Positions 5,313 to 5,573 of a stretch of DNA of 5,573 bases are shown piece after piece. This DNA comes from JBBRFH01 sp038224615. Lineage in GTDB: Bacteria > Planctomycetota > Phycisphaerae > Tepidisphaerales > Tepidisphaeraceae. The DNA is taken from positions 1 through 5,573 of the forward strand of contig JBBRFH010000232.1 of assembly GCA_038224615.1 (NCBI GenBank). The letters are read 5' to 3'. The translations under genes were made by a program, and so were the position numbers. The notes beneath the pieces were generated by a model that was not told where the DNA came from, ran no database searches, and saw only the letters and a list, made by a program, of their open reading frames with translations. The number at the start of each line of letters is the position of its first letter. The first letter of the stretch is position 1.

Positions 5313-5347
5313 AACGTTGTGTCTATTCGCGGCGGTGCGTGTATGGC

Positions 5348-5353
5348 TACAAT
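5348..5353 (+). promoter_or_regulatory. -10 box placed for a leaderless transcript
   Basis: TACAAT matches the -10 consensus at five of six positions and lies exactly 7 bases before the A of the ATG at 5361, the spacing expected if transcription starts on the start codon. No SD precedes that ATG. No good -35 box is seen 16-18 bases upstream. Confidence 0.4.
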
Positions 5354-5360
5354 CGGTGCC

Positions 5361-5573
5361 ATGATTCTCCTGCGCGTGATCATTGTGGCGGTGCTGGCGT
5401 TGCCGGTGGTGGGGTTTGGGCAGACCACCCAGCCCGCGACGCAGCCGTCGACCCAGCCTGCTGATGCGGCGGTTGACCGCTCGACGCCTGCCGGGGAATG
5501 CCAGTATTTCGACAAGCACATCGCCGACATTGGCATTGATGGGGGGATGGCGTTCTATCATTGCATCAACGCC
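5361..5573 (+). CDS. N-terminal part of an exported protein (cut by window end)
   Basis: An open frame runs without a stop to the window edge, giving the first 71 residues. Residues 1-20 (MILLRVIIVAVLALPVVGFG) look like a signal peptide with probable cleavage before or at the Gln that follows. Next is a Thr-Gln-Pro-rich linker (QTTQPATQPSTQP), a composition common after signal peptides in planctomycetes. The mature part begins with AGECQYFDKHIADIGIDGG and contains two cysteines, in GEC and YHC. I do not recognise the family, and too little is present to assign a function. The start at 5361 is preferred because of the -10 box 7 bases upstream and because it puts the hydrophobic core at the N-terminus; ATG 5343 would add MATIGA and remains possible. 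Confidence 0.7.
   Translation, partial: MILLRVIIVAVLALPVVGFGQTTQPATQPSTQPADAAVDRSTPAGECQYFDKHIADIGIDGGMAFYHCINA

Noticed and set aside
4854..5561. 235-residue minus-strand reading frame
   Set aside because: It runs antisense to proB and through the repeat; the 'VILSEAKDL' and 'SFAALRIT' stretches are typical translations of this repeat family, not a protein family.
1..5573. CRISPR array, tRNA, rRNA, insertion sequence, phage or defence genes
   Set aside because: I saw no regularly spaced direct repeats, tRNA T-arm signature, rRNA segments, transposase or integrase motifs, or toxin/defence domains on either strand.

Overview
The window is GC-rich chromosomal DNA, most likely from a planctomycete (Planctomycetota), plausibly class Phycisphaerae. 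This is inferred from a secreted protein with a Thr-Gln-Pro-rich stretch directly after its signal peptide, a GYF_2 plus DUF4190 membrane protein, a D/R-rich small lipoprotein, and the 'CATCCTGAGC...GAAGGATCT' type of intergenic repeat. No single marker gene proves the assignment. Most of the window is ordinary housekeeping and envelope genes; the most unusual parts are non-coding.

Left half (minus strand, read right to left): a multi-pass membrane protein with GT-C glycosyltransferase-like features (1810-3192), a 587-base gap, dCTP deaminase dcd (650-1222), then a small lipoprotein (119-553) followed by a G-rich tract. The gap holds an imperfect palindromic repeat (1731-1796), several inverted repeats including two facing TTATCCAC sequences, and a good sigma70-type promoter facing dcd (1524-1551). 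That promoter would give dcd a leader of about 295 nt with a series of stem-loops, one a strong hairpin just before its ribosome binding site. This leader is the best candidate for something undescribed.

Right half (plus strand): a divergent promoter (3292-3320) drives the GYF_2/DUF4190 membrane protein (3345-4010). Glutamate 5-kinase proB (4026-5141) starts 15 bases after it, probably in one transcription unit. ProB makes gamma-glutamyl phosphate for proline synthesis; no proA is present. After proB comes a long inverted repeat of the same family as the one at 1731-1796, with a possible terminator in its centre. Last is the start of an exported protein (5361 to the window end), which may be translated from a leaderless mRNA.

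The genes do not form one pathway: dcd serves dTTP supply, proB serves proline synthesis, and the others are envelope proteins of unknown role. All starts, promoters and hairpins were read by eye; no folding, alignment or database search was run.
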